A stretch of 64,000 nt of DNA from CAZHRC01 sp964533865 (lineage in GTDB: Bacteria; Bacillota; Clostridia; Tissierellales; Peptoniphilaceae), in contig CAZHRC010000008.1 of the NCBI GenBank assembly GCA_964533865.1, forward strand, positions 27,213 to 91,212, given 5' to 3'. Under the pieces are notes generated by a model. The model was given only the letters and a program-made list of their open reading frames with translations, was not told where the DNA came from and searched no databases. Position 1 is the stretch's first letter. The number at the start of each line of letters is the position of its first letter. A program made the translations under genes and the position numbers. Positions 9,082 through 17,988 of this stretch are shown here, piece by piece.

Positions 9082-10476
9082 TCATTTGCTGTTCTTTATG
9101 ACCTTTATCATGTCCTTCCCGTAATCCCATTCAGGTTCATCGATGCCACGTTTCAACTGACTTGTATAATCCACGAAAATCTCTTTGACGTATTTGAATA
9201 ACCCCAACAGCGCCACTACATTGATGAATACAACAAACGCAAGCAACAAATCGACCATACTCCAGATGTCTTTCAACGGTGTCACTGAACTGATCACAAG
9301 GACAACCACTGCGACAATACGGTAGATCCATGTTGGCACAGCCGCTTTTTCTCTGAAAATATAAAATAGATTCGTTTCTCCAGTAAAGACGTCCACTAAA
9401 AGTGTAGTAAACCCAAATAAAAACATTGCACCAAAGACGACCCACCGCCCGACCGGCCCGAGAGCGACGCCAAAGGCTTCTTGAAGTAAATTGACCCCCT
9501 CTGCATTTGTGTCTAATACACCAGTGAGCATTATGGCAAGAGCGGTACAGGTACAAATCACTATGGTGGTAATGAAAGTCCCCAACATCGCCAACAACCC
9601 CTGCTCTACTGGATGTTTAACTTCTGCTGAAGCGTGTATCGTACCTACAAAACCATTTCCCGCATCGTTTGAGAACAATCCCCTAGCCACACCATTTCTA
9701 AAAGCCTCCATCACCGAGTGCCCCACGAGGCCTCCGACGGCTGCACGAGTGGTAAATGCGCTTGCTATAATTGTTGAAAACACTTCCGGAACATGCGCGA
9801 TATTGATCAAGATGATGTATACAGTGATCAACATATAGGCTAAAGCCATAAATGGAACGATGAGCGAAGAAACTTCTGCCAAGCGTTTAACTCCTCCCAC
9901 AGTGACAAGCCCCGTCAGCGCGATAACCGCAATCCCAGGTATTAGTGGATTGACAGCCACTACTCCTGTAAAAGCGTTAGCGATGGAGTTTGTTTGAATG
10001 GATGCGATAAAGATACCGATGCCTATGACGTATAACATCGCTATAATCTGTGCCAAGAGCCTGCTATTAAACCCCTTCTCAATATAATAAGCTGCTCCTC
10101 CTCGGTAAGTGCCGTAATCCTCTCGCGTTCGAAACAACTGGCCCAAGACAGTTTCTGCAAAAGTGATGACCATGCCAAAGAGCGCTGTGATCCACATCCA
10201 AAAAATCGCCCCCGGTCCTCCTGCTGTAATCGCACTGGCCACGCCTACTAAACTTCCAGTCCCTACTTGACCGCCTACCGCTGCACACAAAGTTGCGAAG
10301 CCTGATACCTTCTCTTCTCCACCTTTCATGCTTTTTTTCATACACTGCAGACCTCGTCTAAAATAACGCACTTGTGGAAAGCCTAAGCGAATGGTAAAAA
10401 TCAACCCTGTTCCTAACAATATGTAGGCGATAATGTTTCCCCAAAGAAAATCATTGATTTGATTAATCACTGTCAC
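9082..10476 (-). CDS. Alanine/glycine:cation symporter (AGCS family)
   Basis: This is a sodium- or proton-coupled amino acid importer of about 464 residues with roughly 11 membrane spans. Family signatures are GQVGTGSLVGVASAITAGGPGAIFWMWITALFG (N-terminal half), AYYIEKGF and GLFSNDAGNGFVG. The start is most likely the GTG at 10474-10476, 8 bases after AGAGGTG; in-frame GTGs at 10485 and 10470 are alternatives, and the longer frame to 10518 lacks a ribosome site. It is first in the cluster with the M20 hydrolase and the YfcC carrier and opposite an AraC regulator. Alanine or glycine transport is the family role; glycine would fit the nearby gcv operon. Confidence 0.92.
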   Translation of the reverse strand: MTVINQINDFLWGNIIAYILLGTGLIFTIRLGFPQVRYFRRGLQCMKKSMKGGEEKVSGFATLCAAVGGQVGTGSLVGVASAITAGGPGAIFWMWITALFGMVITFAETVLGQLFRTREDYGTYRGGAAYYIEKGFNSRLLAQIIAMLYVIGIGIFIASIQTNSIANAFTGVVAVNPLIPGIAVIALTGLVTVGGVKRLAEVSSLIVPFMALAYMLITVYIILINIAHVPEVFSTIIASAFTTRAAVGGLVGHSVMEAFRNGVARGLFSNDAGNGFVGTIHASAEVKHPVEQGLLAMLGTFITTIVICTCTALAIMLTGVLDTNAEGVNLLQEAFGVALGPVGRWVVFGAMFLFGFTTLLVDVFTGETNLFYIFREKAAVPTWIYRIVAVVVLVISSVTPLKDIWSMVDLLLAFVVFINVVALLGLFKYVKEIFVDYTSQLKRGIDEPEWDYGKDMIKVIKNSK

Positions 10477-10811
10477 GGTTCTCACACCTCTTTCTAAATT
10501 TTTTGAGTTTCTTTTCATGAACCACAGATGACGATTAAGGTATTATCTTTTGACCGATTTATCTCTAAAAATGGGCGCAACAATATATTGCTAGAACCTT
10601 TAGGTGCTATCGGTTTCTATCTCTCATTTTTATGGTCTATTCTTTTTCCAGTTTTCGCTAAAAACTCACCTCCCATCGCAAATTTGCTCTCTTCAAACCA
10701 TTTGCTAGCGATATCACCTTCTCTCCTCCTATATTGTCTTTCATTTTATCTCATGATATAATCCATGTATTCCAAAGTATTGACTAGCTTTTATAAAAAT
10801 ATTGAGGTGGT
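10477..10811. promoter_or_regulatory. Divergent control region between alsT cluster and AraC regulator
   Basis: On the plus strand TTGTCT (10734-10739), 17 bases, then TATAAT (10757-10762) with a TGA extended -10 makes a good promoter for the regulator, giving a leader of about 40 bases. On the minus strand a weaker GATAAT near 10540-10545 could serve alsT. The 77-codon frame at 10528-10761 has no ribosome site and is not counted. An AraC binding site is expected here but I cannot point to one. Confidence 0.55.
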
Positions 10812-11726
10812 GTGGTGCAAGCAAAAATTGTTCGAATCGACAGCGAAAAACGGGAGATCTCCCTTCACATTGGTGAGAACTTTCCCATAGGTATCGTCGA
10901 AGGCGTTTTTTCACCATTAACATTTGAGTATATCGATTGGCACTGGCACGAAGAACTCCAATACAACGTTGTGCTCGATGGCGATATCACCTTTCAAATC
11001 GCAAACGATGTCCTGACTTTAACCAAGGGAGAGGGATTGTTTATCAACTCGGAAAAACTGCATAGAATCGAAACATCGAGTAATTCCTCAACCTCTCTCA
11101 TGATATATTTTCCATCTCGACTCATCAGCAACCAGAAGGAAGACTACCTTTATAAAACTTATGTATCGCCGCTCATCTCTTATTCGCAAATCGATTATAT
11201 GGTGTTGCGAGAGTCCGACAAAAATCAAAAGGCTTTAATCACCCAACTGAAAGAGCTCAACCAGTTGTATACTCAAAAAAACCCCTACTACGAATTGGAT
11301 ATGTTAGCGAAAGTAATCGACATCTGGAAGCACACATTACTTTATCAAGATCAGAAACTCGATTATAATCTAGATAACGATCTGGTCGATCAGCGTTTAA
11401 AGACGATTTTTAGCTTTATCACCGAGCGTTACAGCGATCAAATTTCACTCGAAGACATTGCAGAATCCGTCCATCTCAGCCGAAGCGAATGCTGTCGACT
11501 TTTTAAAAAAGCGGTCAATCAAAATCTGTTTCAATACCTCATGAATTATCGCATCAATAAAGCGGTGGATTATCTTCTCTACACCGATGACAGTATTGCA
11601 AACGTCGCCTATAGCGTAGGATTCAATAGTCAGAGTTACTTTACAAAGTGTTTTTCTGCGGTTAAATCGATCACACCAAGTCGCCTGAGAACTCAATTCA
11701 GAAACAAAACCATCGACCACCTCTAA
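10812..11726 (+). CDS. AraC family transcriptional regulator
   Basis: This 304-residue protein has an N-terminal cupin-type sensing domain (residues about 20-110, WHWHEELQYNVVLDGDITFQI, KGEGLFINSEKLHRI) and a C-terminal double helix-turn-helix (about 200-300: LSLEDIAESVHLSRSECCRLFKKAV and IANVAYSVGFNSQSYFTKCF). The start is a GTG at 10812 or 10815, the latter 5 bases after GAGGTG. It is transcribed away from the alsT-M20-yfcC operon, so it probably activates that operon in response to an amino acid or peptide derivative. Ligand unknown. Confidence 0.92.
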   Translation: MVQAKIVRIDSEKREISLHIGENFPIGIVEGVFSPLTFEYIDWHWHEELQYNVVLDGDITFQIANDVLTLTKGEGLFINSEKLHRIETSSNSSTSLMIYFPSRLISNQKEDYLYKTYVSPLISYSQIDYMVLRESDKNQKALITQLKELNQLYTQKNPYYELDMLAKVIDIWKHTLLYQDQKLDYNLDNDLVDQRLKTIFSFITERYSDQISLEDIAESVHLSRSECCRLFKKAVNQNLFQYLMNYRINKAVDYLLYTDDSIANVAYSVGFNSQSYFTKCFSAVKSITPSRLRTQFRNKTIDHL

Positions 11727-11775
11727 CCCGAAGTTACCGAGTTTCAACAATCCCTACCTCTACCATTTCATCAAC

Positions 11776-11802
11776 AAAAAACCGCCTTTCGGCGGTTTTT
11801 CT
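11776..11802. terminator. Bidirectional intrinsic terminator
   Basis: AAAAACCGCC, TTTC loop, GGCGGTTTTT. It is a short GC stem with T-tracts on both strands, between the convergent AraC gene and the redox-complex operon. Confidence 0.9.
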
Positions 11803-11811
11803 TGTCTGGAT

Positions 11812-14800
11812 CTATTTTTCTTTGCGATAGGTGCGTTCCCACTTTTTGAAATTGTGTTCTGTAATATCTGTGGTGTGGTAAGGCACTTTTAAACTTTGAC
11901 CTTCTGGTAATACGAAATGGGCTTTTCCGTCTTCTGTCGGGAAGCCGTCTGCTAGGTAGGCGGTGTCTGCATTTACCGGCCACAGGGTCGGTGCGTTAAT
12001 TTTGCTGTAACCCAGATAATTAGGCGTGTTCATGCACATGTCTTCGATGATTTCAGCAAGGGATAAATAGCTATCCGGTGAGCCGAGGATGTCGAATAAG
12101 GTGATGAAGATTTCCCAATTTTGAATACCTGTCGACGATGGCAACGCTGCGTTCAACGGTTGAATTCTTCTATCGCTGCTCGTGTAGGTTCCGTCTTGTT
12201 CGGCAAAGCCACCCAAAGGCAGGAACACATCAGCTTTTTTTGCAGTTTCCGTCATGAAGGAATCCGCTACGGCTAAGAACTCGAGTTTATCTAGATCCAC
12301 ATCGGCGATTTCTTCACCGATGACAAACAAGGATTTTATCTCACCCTTTGCGATGCGTTCAGCGACGATGTTGTGATCGCAGCCGATTCCCATATCCACA
12401 ACGCCTTGGCTGTTGTTTTTATCTTTCAACGCCACCAACCCTCTACGGGCTCGACCGATTTTTCCACCGGCTACGGCGATGTCTGCCAACAATTGTTTTG
12501 TTGCGACGGAGGTTCGTTTGTCGTCGTAGATAATGACGGCACCACGTGCTGTGATGTAGTTTTCAGCGAACGCCTCAGCTTTTTCTGAAATGACCACATC
12601 CGCTAAGCCTTCAAGTAGCGCTTCGCCGCCAGTGGCGTTTTCAGGAAGGCCTTTACCAATCAACAACGCCTTTAAGATTTCTTTCAACAACTGGTTGTCT
12701 TCGGTGTAATGCACGGCTTTCGCCCAGTTATCAGCATGGGTTTTCTTGTCATTGATAATGTACAATGCCCCGCCGCGATCCACAGATTCTTTTAATTTCA
12801 ATCCTGCAATGGTGTGGTCGTTGTAGATATCCGATCCCACCAACAGACTGACTTGCGCTGTGCCGATTTCTTCGAGGGTCACTGTGGAAGCATCGTAACC
12901 GATCACCGCTTCGATCCCTTCAATTTCTCGGTTAAAGCTTGTGATATACGGTGTTCTCAAATAGTTGTCCGCATATTGTTTCGCAAGGTAGAGCATCTCG
13001 TTGGTCAATCGGTCGGAGATGGACACAGCCGTTGCGTCGTTTCCTGCCATCAACTGAACGGATTGCATTTTCTTTGCAACTCGACGTATCGCCTCTTCCC
13101 AAGTCACTTCGACCAACTCGCCGTCTTTGCGCACCATTGGCGTAGTCATCTTGTCCGATGGTTCACCTTGGTTGTAGCCAAAACGTCCGCGTACACAGAG
13201 GTATCCCCCATCGACGATGGATTCCACATCGGGTACGGCGCGGTGCAATAAATCACCACGAGTTTCTAACGTGATGTGGCAACCAACGGAACAGTAGGTA
13301 CAAATTGACGATGTGGATTTGGTTTCCAATGGCAGGGATTTATCCAATTGTTGGTACTCTTGGAATGCGCCTACCGGACATACGGATACGCACTGTCCAC
13401 AGGATATACAGCTGGTTTCCGCGAGGGGTTGCCCTAAGGACGGACGGACCACCGTTTCAAAACCGCGCTTGGTCAATCCAAGGGCGCCGTTATCCATAAC
13501 GTCTTCGCAAACGCGGACGCACAGGCCACAGAGGATACATTTATCTGGATTGTAGATAATAAACGGGTGGCTGGTGTCCTCTTTTGCTCCGCGATTGTGT
13601 TCAAATGGAACAAAAGGCTCTTCTGCCAAATCGTACTCGTTGATGTAGTTGTAGAGTTTGCACTCAAATACGTCGTGACACCCGCAGGCCAAACAACGCA
13701 TCGCGTCTTCTTTTGCCGCTTCTGGTGAGAAGCCGAGTTTTACTTCCTCGAAGTTTTCGCGACGTTCTTCCGGTGATAGGTGAGGCATGTGTGGGCGGGG
13801 AATAACTTTGCGATCTGCAAAATCTTTTTTCGTCAAGTTTTTGCGCTCGACGATGAATGCTGGATTATAGGTGATGTAAGCGCCGTTGAGATAGCCATCG
13901 ATGGCGGTTGTCGCCTTTGAAGCGTCGCCTATCGCTTTGATGGCAATACTCGCTCCTTCGTTGATTACGTCTCCCCCGGCAAACACCCCTGGGATATTGG
14001 TTTGGAAGCTTCGTTCATCTGCGATGATGTTGCCCCAATTGTTGACTTCGATGCCTTCAAGCCCTTCAAGAGCGGTTTGTTGACCGATGGCGCCAATGAC
14101 CAAATCCACTTCCAACTCTTCGATGGCTCCGTCTATGGGCATGGGACGACGACGTCCCGATGCATCAGGCTCGCCAAGCTCCATTTTTTGCAGGATGACT
14201 TTGCTGACTCTGCCGTTTTCATCGCCAATAAGCTCTACTGGCGCAACCAAGATTTTGAAGTCGACCCCTTCTTCGATGGCCTCTTCGATTTCGATGGTTT
14301 CTGCCGGCATTTCTTCTATGGTACGACGATAGAGGATAGAAACTTCTTCTGCACCGAGTCGCACGGCGGTACGGCAAGCATCCATGGCGGTGTTTCCGCC
14401 GCCGATGACGGCAACGCGTTTGCCAAGGTCCACGTGCTGGTTCATGCGAACATTTCTCAAGAAGTCGATTCCGCCAACGACACCGTCGAGGTCGTCGCCT
14501 TTGGTGCGCAAGTCCGTGCTCTTCCAAGCGCCGACTCCGACGTAAATCGCATCGTGTGAATTGCGAATATCTTCAAAACTGCGGTCGCGTCCAATTTTAA
14601 TGTTGTTGACAAAGACACCGCCCATAGTCTGAATACGGCTTACCTCTTCAAAGATAACATCGGAAGGCAACCGGTATTCTGGGATACCATAGCGTAGCAT
14701 ACCGCCCATTTCTGGCATTTGCTCGTAGATGGTAACCGCATGGCCTAGTTGAAGCAGATAGTAAGCCACGGAAAGCCCCGAAGGACCGCCGCCGATAACG

Positions 14801-15390
14801 CCGACGCTTTTGCCCGTAGGTGGCAAACAGTCCGGTAGGAATGGATCTTCCGACTCGAGGTCGTAGTCGCCCATGTAACGTTTAATATCTGCGATGGAGA
14901 TTGGCTCTTCGACGAGCTCCCGGCGACAAGCCTCTTCACAAGGGTGAGGACATACTCGACCGATACAAGCTGGTAGTGGAATTTTTTCTTTGACCAATTC
15001 AATAGCCTGCTCGATTTCTCCATTTGCCACAAGACCCACATAACCTTGACAGTCGGTCTGCCCTGGGCAAGCTTGAGTACACGGCGCTAGACAGTCGCCG
15101 ACGTGGTCGGATACTAAAAGTTCGAGTGCGGTCTTTCTTGAAGACAGGACGGTTTCGCTGTTGGTACGCACGATCATCCCGTTTGCCGCTTCTGTGGCAC
15201 AAGCGCGCAACAAACCATTGCGCCCTTCCACTTCGACGACGCACAGCCCACAAGCGCCGTAGACGTTCATGCGCTCATCGAAACAGAGTGTAGGGATTTC
15301 GATATTGTTATTTTTAGCGATGGCTAGAATCGTGTCGCCTTGGCGGCCACGCACTTCCTTGCCATCGATGTTTAATCTAATTTCTGCCAT
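11812..15390 (-). CDS. Fused ferredoxin/GltD-like/molybdopterin-like subunit of a Stn-type transhydrogenase complex
   Basis: This 1192-residue subunit is a string of redox modules. In order: plant-type [2Fe-2S] domain (Cys36, 47, 50, 64); NuoG-like His96-Cys100-Cys104-Cys108 site; GltD-type Fe-S cysteines (142, 147, 151, 155); FAD motif GVIGGGPSG at 197 and NADP(H) motif AVIGGGNTAMDACR at 327 with the downstream YRR expected to hold the 2'-phosphate; CLACGC at 566; two ferredoxin clusters at 618-628 and 661-671; then a molybdopterin-oxidoreductase Fe4S4 motif (697, 700, 704, 732) and a shortened molybdopterin-like domain. The formate-dehydrogenase active-site Cys/Sec region has no Cys and no in-frame TGA. 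The partner genes are NuoF- and NuoE-like. This matches the plan of Sporomusa-type Nfn (Stn), which couples NADH, NADPH and ferredoxin. Function is inferred; a formate dehydrogenase is unlikely. Confidence 0.75.
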   Translation of the reverse strand: MAEIRLNIDGKEVRGRQGDTILAIAKNNNIEIPTLCFDERMNVYGACGLCVVEVEGRNGLLRACATEAANGMIVRTNSETVLSSRKTALELLVSDHVGDCLAPCTQACPGQTDCQGYVGLVANGEIEQAIELVKEKIPLPACIGRVCPHPCEEACRRELVEEPISIADIKRYMGDYDLESEDPFLPDCLPPTGKSVGVIGGGPSGLSVAYYLLQLGHAVTIYEQMPEMGGMLRYGIPEYRLPSDVIFEEVSRIQTMGGVFVNNIKIGRDRSFEDIRNSHDAIYVGVGAWKSTDLRTKGDDLDGVVGGIDFLRNVRMNQHVDLGKRVAVIGGGNTAMDACRTAVRLGAEEVSILYRRTIEEMPAETIEIEEAIEEGVDFKILVAPVELIGDENGRVSKVILQKMELGEPDASGRRRPMPIDGAIEELEVDLVIGAIGQQTALEGLEGIEVNNWGNIIADERSFQTNIPGVFAGGDVINEGASIAIKAIGDASKATTAIDGYLNGAYITYNPAFIVERKNLTKKDFADRKVIPRPHMPHLSPEERRENFEEVKLGFSPEAAKEDAMRCLACGCHDVFECKLYNYINEYDLAEEPFVPFEHNRGAKEDTSHPFIIYNPDKCILCGLCVRVCEDVMDNGALGLTKRGFETVVRPSLGQPLAETSCISCGQCVSVCPVGAFQEYQQLDKSLPLETKSTSSICTYCSVGCHITLETRGDLLHRAVPDVESIVDGGYLCVRGRFGYNQGEPSDKMTTPMVRKDGELVEVTWEEAIRRVAKKMQSVQLMAGNDATAVSISDRLTNEMLYLAKQYADNYLRTPYITSFNREIEGIEAVIGYDASTVTLEEIGTAQVSLLVGSDIYNDHTIAGLKLKESVDRGGALYIINDKKTHADNWAKAVHYTEDNQLLKEILKALLIGKGLPENATGGEALLEGLADVVISEKAEAFAENYITARGAVIIYDDKRTSVATKQLLADIAVAGGKIGRARRGLVALKDKNNSQGVVDMGIGCDHNIVAERIAKGEIKSLFVIGEEIADVDLDKLEFLAVADSFMTETAKKADVFLPLGGFAEQDGTYTSSDRRIQPLNAALPSSTGIQNWEIFITLFDILGSPDSYLSLAEIIEDMCMNTPNYLGYSKINAPTLWPVNADTAYLADGFPTEDGKAHFVLPEGQSLKVPYHTTDITEHNFKKWERTYRKEK

Positions 15391-15399
15391 GGTTTCCTC

Positions 15400-17139
15400 C
15401 TAATCCATTACGACTGCGTCAAATTTACAGACTTCGTAACACTTGCCACATTTGATGCACTTGTCTTGGTCTAAGACGTGTAGTTGTTTTGCTTTGCCGG
15501 TAATGGCGTCCACTGGGCAGTTTCTTCGACACATGCCACAACCAATACACTTCTCGTTGATATCGTAGGTGATCAACGGTTGACAGACGTGAGCTGGACA
15601 CTTTTTATCCCGTATATGGGCAACGTATTCGTCTTTAAAGTAGCGAATCGTGCTGAGTACAGGGTTTGGAGCCGTTTGACCCAACCCGCACAAAGATCCT
15701 TTTTGAATCTCAGCGCCGAGGGCTTCCAATCTTTCGATATCCCCTTCGACTCCTTCGCCTTGGGTGATGCGTTCTAGGATTTCGAGCATGCGTTTGGTGC
15801 CTATGCGACAGTGGATACACTTTCCGCAGGATTCTTTACGGGTAAAGTCCAAGAAGAAGCGCGCCATCTCAACCATACAGGTGGATTCGTCCATGACGAC
15901 CATGCCGCCAGAACCCATAATCGCGCCTGTTTTTGCCAAGTCCTCGTAGGTGACCTTGGTATCGACCATATCCGCCGGGATACACCCACCAGATGGTCCG
16001 CCCATTTGCACCGCTTTAAAAGCGTTGCCGTCTTTAATGCCGCCGCCGATGTCAAAGACGATGTCTTTAATGGTCATACCCATCGGTACTTCCACCAAGC
16101 CGCCCTTTTTAATCTTTCCCGTGAGGGCAAACACTTTGGTCCCAGTGGATGCGCCATCGCCATAGGCTGCAAACGCCTCTCCGCCGTGGTTGATAATCCA
16201 AGCGACGTTGGCGTAGGTTTCCACGTTGTTGATATTGGTCGGTTGTTGCCAGTATCCTTTTTGAGCAGGGAATGGCGGTTTCAATCGCGGCATACCGCGT
16301 TCCCCTTCAAGGGATGCGATCAACGCCGTCTCTTCACCACAGACGAATGCGCCGGCACCAGCTTTGATCCGCAAATCGAAACTAAAGTCCGATCCCAGGA
16401 TGTTTTTGCCGAGGTAGCCTCTTTCACGGGCTTGAGCCATCGCTACTTCTAGTCGGTGAATCGCCAAGGGATACTCTGCGCGAACGTAGATAATCCCCTC
16501 GTCAGCACCGATAGTATACCCACAAAGGATCATCCCTTCTAATAGCTTGTGAGGATCCCCTTCCATGATCGCACGGTCCATAAACGCACCTGGGTCACCT
16601 TCGTCGGCGTTACACACGACGTATTTTGGTGTGCCTTGCTCAACCATGGCAGCGTTCCACTTAAACCAAGTGGGAAAGCCTGCCCCACCTCGTCCGCGGA
16701 GGTATGCGGTTTTCAATTCTTTGATGATACGTTGGGGGGTCATGACTGTTACGGCCTTCTCAATGGCTTTGTAACCCCCGTTATCTATGTACTCGTCAAT
16801 GTTTTCTGGATCGATGATACCGCAATTTTCAGTGGCGATACGCACTTGCTTTTCCCATGCTTCTTGATCTTCATTGGAAATGCGTTTATCAAAGTCCCCA
16901 GTGATATTTTCTAAAAACGCTGGTACATCTTCTTCGACAATGTGCACATAACGCGTGAGTTCTCCTGCGTCGTCATAAACGTCGACGATGGGTTCCAAAT
17001 GGCACATCCCGTTACAACCGGTGATCTCCAGTTTTAGGTCTAGACCCTTTTCATCGATCGCCGCGTTCAACGCATCGTATACTTTCCCAGCACCTGCGGC
17101 TACGCCGCAGCTCCCATATCCGACTATAACTTTCATCAT
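15400..17139 (-). CDS. NuoF/HydB-like NADH-oxidising flavoprotein subunit
   Basis: This is a 579-residue NADH module. The N-terminus is a thioredoxin-like [2Fe-2S] domain (Cys11; TGCNGMCHLEP with Cys42 and Cys46). The FMN/NADH domain shows LRGRGGAGFPTWFKW, CNADEGDPGAFMDR and GAGAFVCGEETALIASLEG. The NuoF Fe4S4 site is ESCGKCIHCRIGTKRM, and two ferredoxin clusters end the chain (CIGCGMCRRNCPVDA, CIKCGKCYEVCKFDA). This domain set is that of HydB of electron-bifurcating hydrogenases and of the B subunit of Stn complexes. FMN here is the likely bifurcation site. The first ATG directly abuts the upstream stop; GGAGGG lies just before it, so ATG 17139 or the adjacent ATG 17136 is the start. Confidence 0.88.
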   Translation of the reverse strand: MMKVIVGYGSCGVAAGAGKVYDALNAAIDEKGLDLKLEITGCNGMCHLEPIVDVYDDAGELTRYVHIVEEDVPAFLENITGDFDKRISNEDQEAWEKQVRIATENCGIIDPENIDEYIDNGGYKAIEKAVTVMTPQRIIKELKTAYLRGRGGAGFPTWFKWNAAMVEQGTPKYVVCNADEGDPGAFMDRAIMEGDPHKLLEGMILCGYTIGADEGIIYVRAEYPLAIHRLEVAMAQARERGYLGKNILGSDFSFDLRIKAGAGAFVCGEETALIASLEGERGMPRLKPPFPAQKGYWQQPTNINNVETYANVAWIINHGGEAFAAYGDGASTGTKVFALTGKIKKGGLVEVPMGMTIKDIVFDIGGGIKDGNAFKAVQMGGPSGGCIPADMVDTKVTYEDLAKTGAIMGSGGMVVMDESTCMVEMARFFLDFTRKESCGKCIHCRIGTKRMLEILERITQGEGVEGDIERLEALGAEIQKGSLCGLGQTAPNPVLSTIRYFKDEYVAHIRDKKCPAHVCQPLITYDINEKCIGCGMCRRNCPVDAITGKAKQLHVLDQDKCIKCGKCYEVCKFDAVVMD

Positions 17140-17655
17140 TTAACCCTCCACAACCGGTGCACGGTATTGAGCTAGAATCTTGCGCGTCATCTCAGGTGTG
17201 AGACTGCCGTAGGTTTCGTCGTCGATCATCATCACCGGCGACAGGGAACAACACCCTAGACAGGCGACGTTGTTCAAGGTGAACATGCCGTCCACAGTAG
17301 TTTCGCCGTCTTCAATACCCAACTCCTCAGTGATGGTGTTCTCAATGATTTGTGAGCTGTTGACGTGACAGGCCGTTCCTTGACAGAGCATGATCAAATG
17401 CTTGCCCACAGGCTCTAAACGGAACTGTGCGTAAAAAGTTGCCACACCGTAAATTTCCGAGCTGTGGATGCCCGTTTTTTCAGAGATGTATTCCATCACC
17501 TCTGTGGGGATGTACCCGTAAATCCCTTGTGCTTTTTGAAGAATGATAATCAACGATCCTCGTCGACTTCCGTACTCTTGAAGCACATCATCCAACAAGC
17601 TAAGGTCGATGCCTTGCGCCTCAGCGCGCTGTTGTAATCCGACTTGATTTTTCAA
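17140..17655 (-). CDS. NuoE/HydC-like thioredoxin-fold [2Fe-2S] subunit
   Basis: This 171-residue electron-transfer subunit has the four cysteines of the NuoE family in LCQGTACHVNSSQ and NNVACLGCCSLSPVMMI, near residues 88-133. The helical N-terminus with LIIILQKAQGIYGYIP and YGVATFYAQFRLEP is also diagnostic. It starts with TTG at 17653-17655, 7 bases after GGAGG. It is first in the three-gene operon, and its stop abuts the next ATG. Alone it could belong to any HydABC, Nuo or formate dehydrogenase complex; the third gene decides the assignment. Confidence 0.9.
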   Translation of the reverse strand: MKNQVGLQQRAEAQGIDLSLLDDVLQEYGSRRGSLIIILQKAQGIYGYIPTEVMEYISEKTGIHSSEIYGVATFYAQFRLEPVGKHLIMLCQGTACHVNSSQIIENTITEELGIEDGETTVDGMFTLNNVACLGCCSLSPVMMIDDETYGSLTPEMTRKILAQYRAPVVEG

Positions 17656-17988
17656 ATCCCTTCCTCCTTCACTCCCTGCAAACTATGTAATAGTGCATTA
17701 TTTAACAATTGTTGATACGAGGCTATTATACCATATTCCTTCGCTTCTGGGTATGGTTAAAATACTTTTTGAGTAATTTTTCGTTACAAAATTACACTCG
17801 CGTTACGGAAAAGGTTTGTTTACACGGCTACAGGAAAGTGGCAGCAATTTTGCTAAAAAATCATTGAGCTACAGCGAAAAAGTGTGGTATAATCCATCGT
17901 AAAGATAGATCTCACCTAACAGCTAGTCCCATAACACTTACATCACATCACGAAAAACACCAGCAATCACCCATTAAAGGAGTTACAT
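17656..17988. promoter_or_regulatory. Divergent promoters with a Rex-like half-conserved site
   Basis: Minus strand: extended -10 TGGTATAAT (TATAAT at 17725-17730) for the redox operon. Between it and the ribosome site, 17691-17708 reads TTGTTAA-ATAA-TGCACTA on the minus strand; the first half matches the clostridial Rex consensus TTGTTAA-N4-TTAACAA and 4 of 7 bases of the second half agree. Plus strand: TTGAGC (17864-17869), 18 bases, TATAAT (17888-17893) for the PEPCK-like gene, leaving a leader of roughly 90 bases. No other gene is seen. Confidence 0.55.

Noticed and set aside
10528..10761. 77-codon hydrophobic plus-strand frame between alsT and the AraC gene
   Set aside because: No ribosome site, starts within the alsT leader and ends across the regulator's promoter.
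11812..15390. Selenocysteine formate dehydrogenase
   Set aside because: There is no in-frame TGA and the active-site Cys/Sec region is replaced.
12814..16452. Plus-strand open frames of 145-213 codons opposite the redox operon (12814-13251, 14002-14559, 15811-16452)
   Set aside because: They are antisense shadows of well-supported Fe-S/flavin genes and lack ribosome sites and family motifs.
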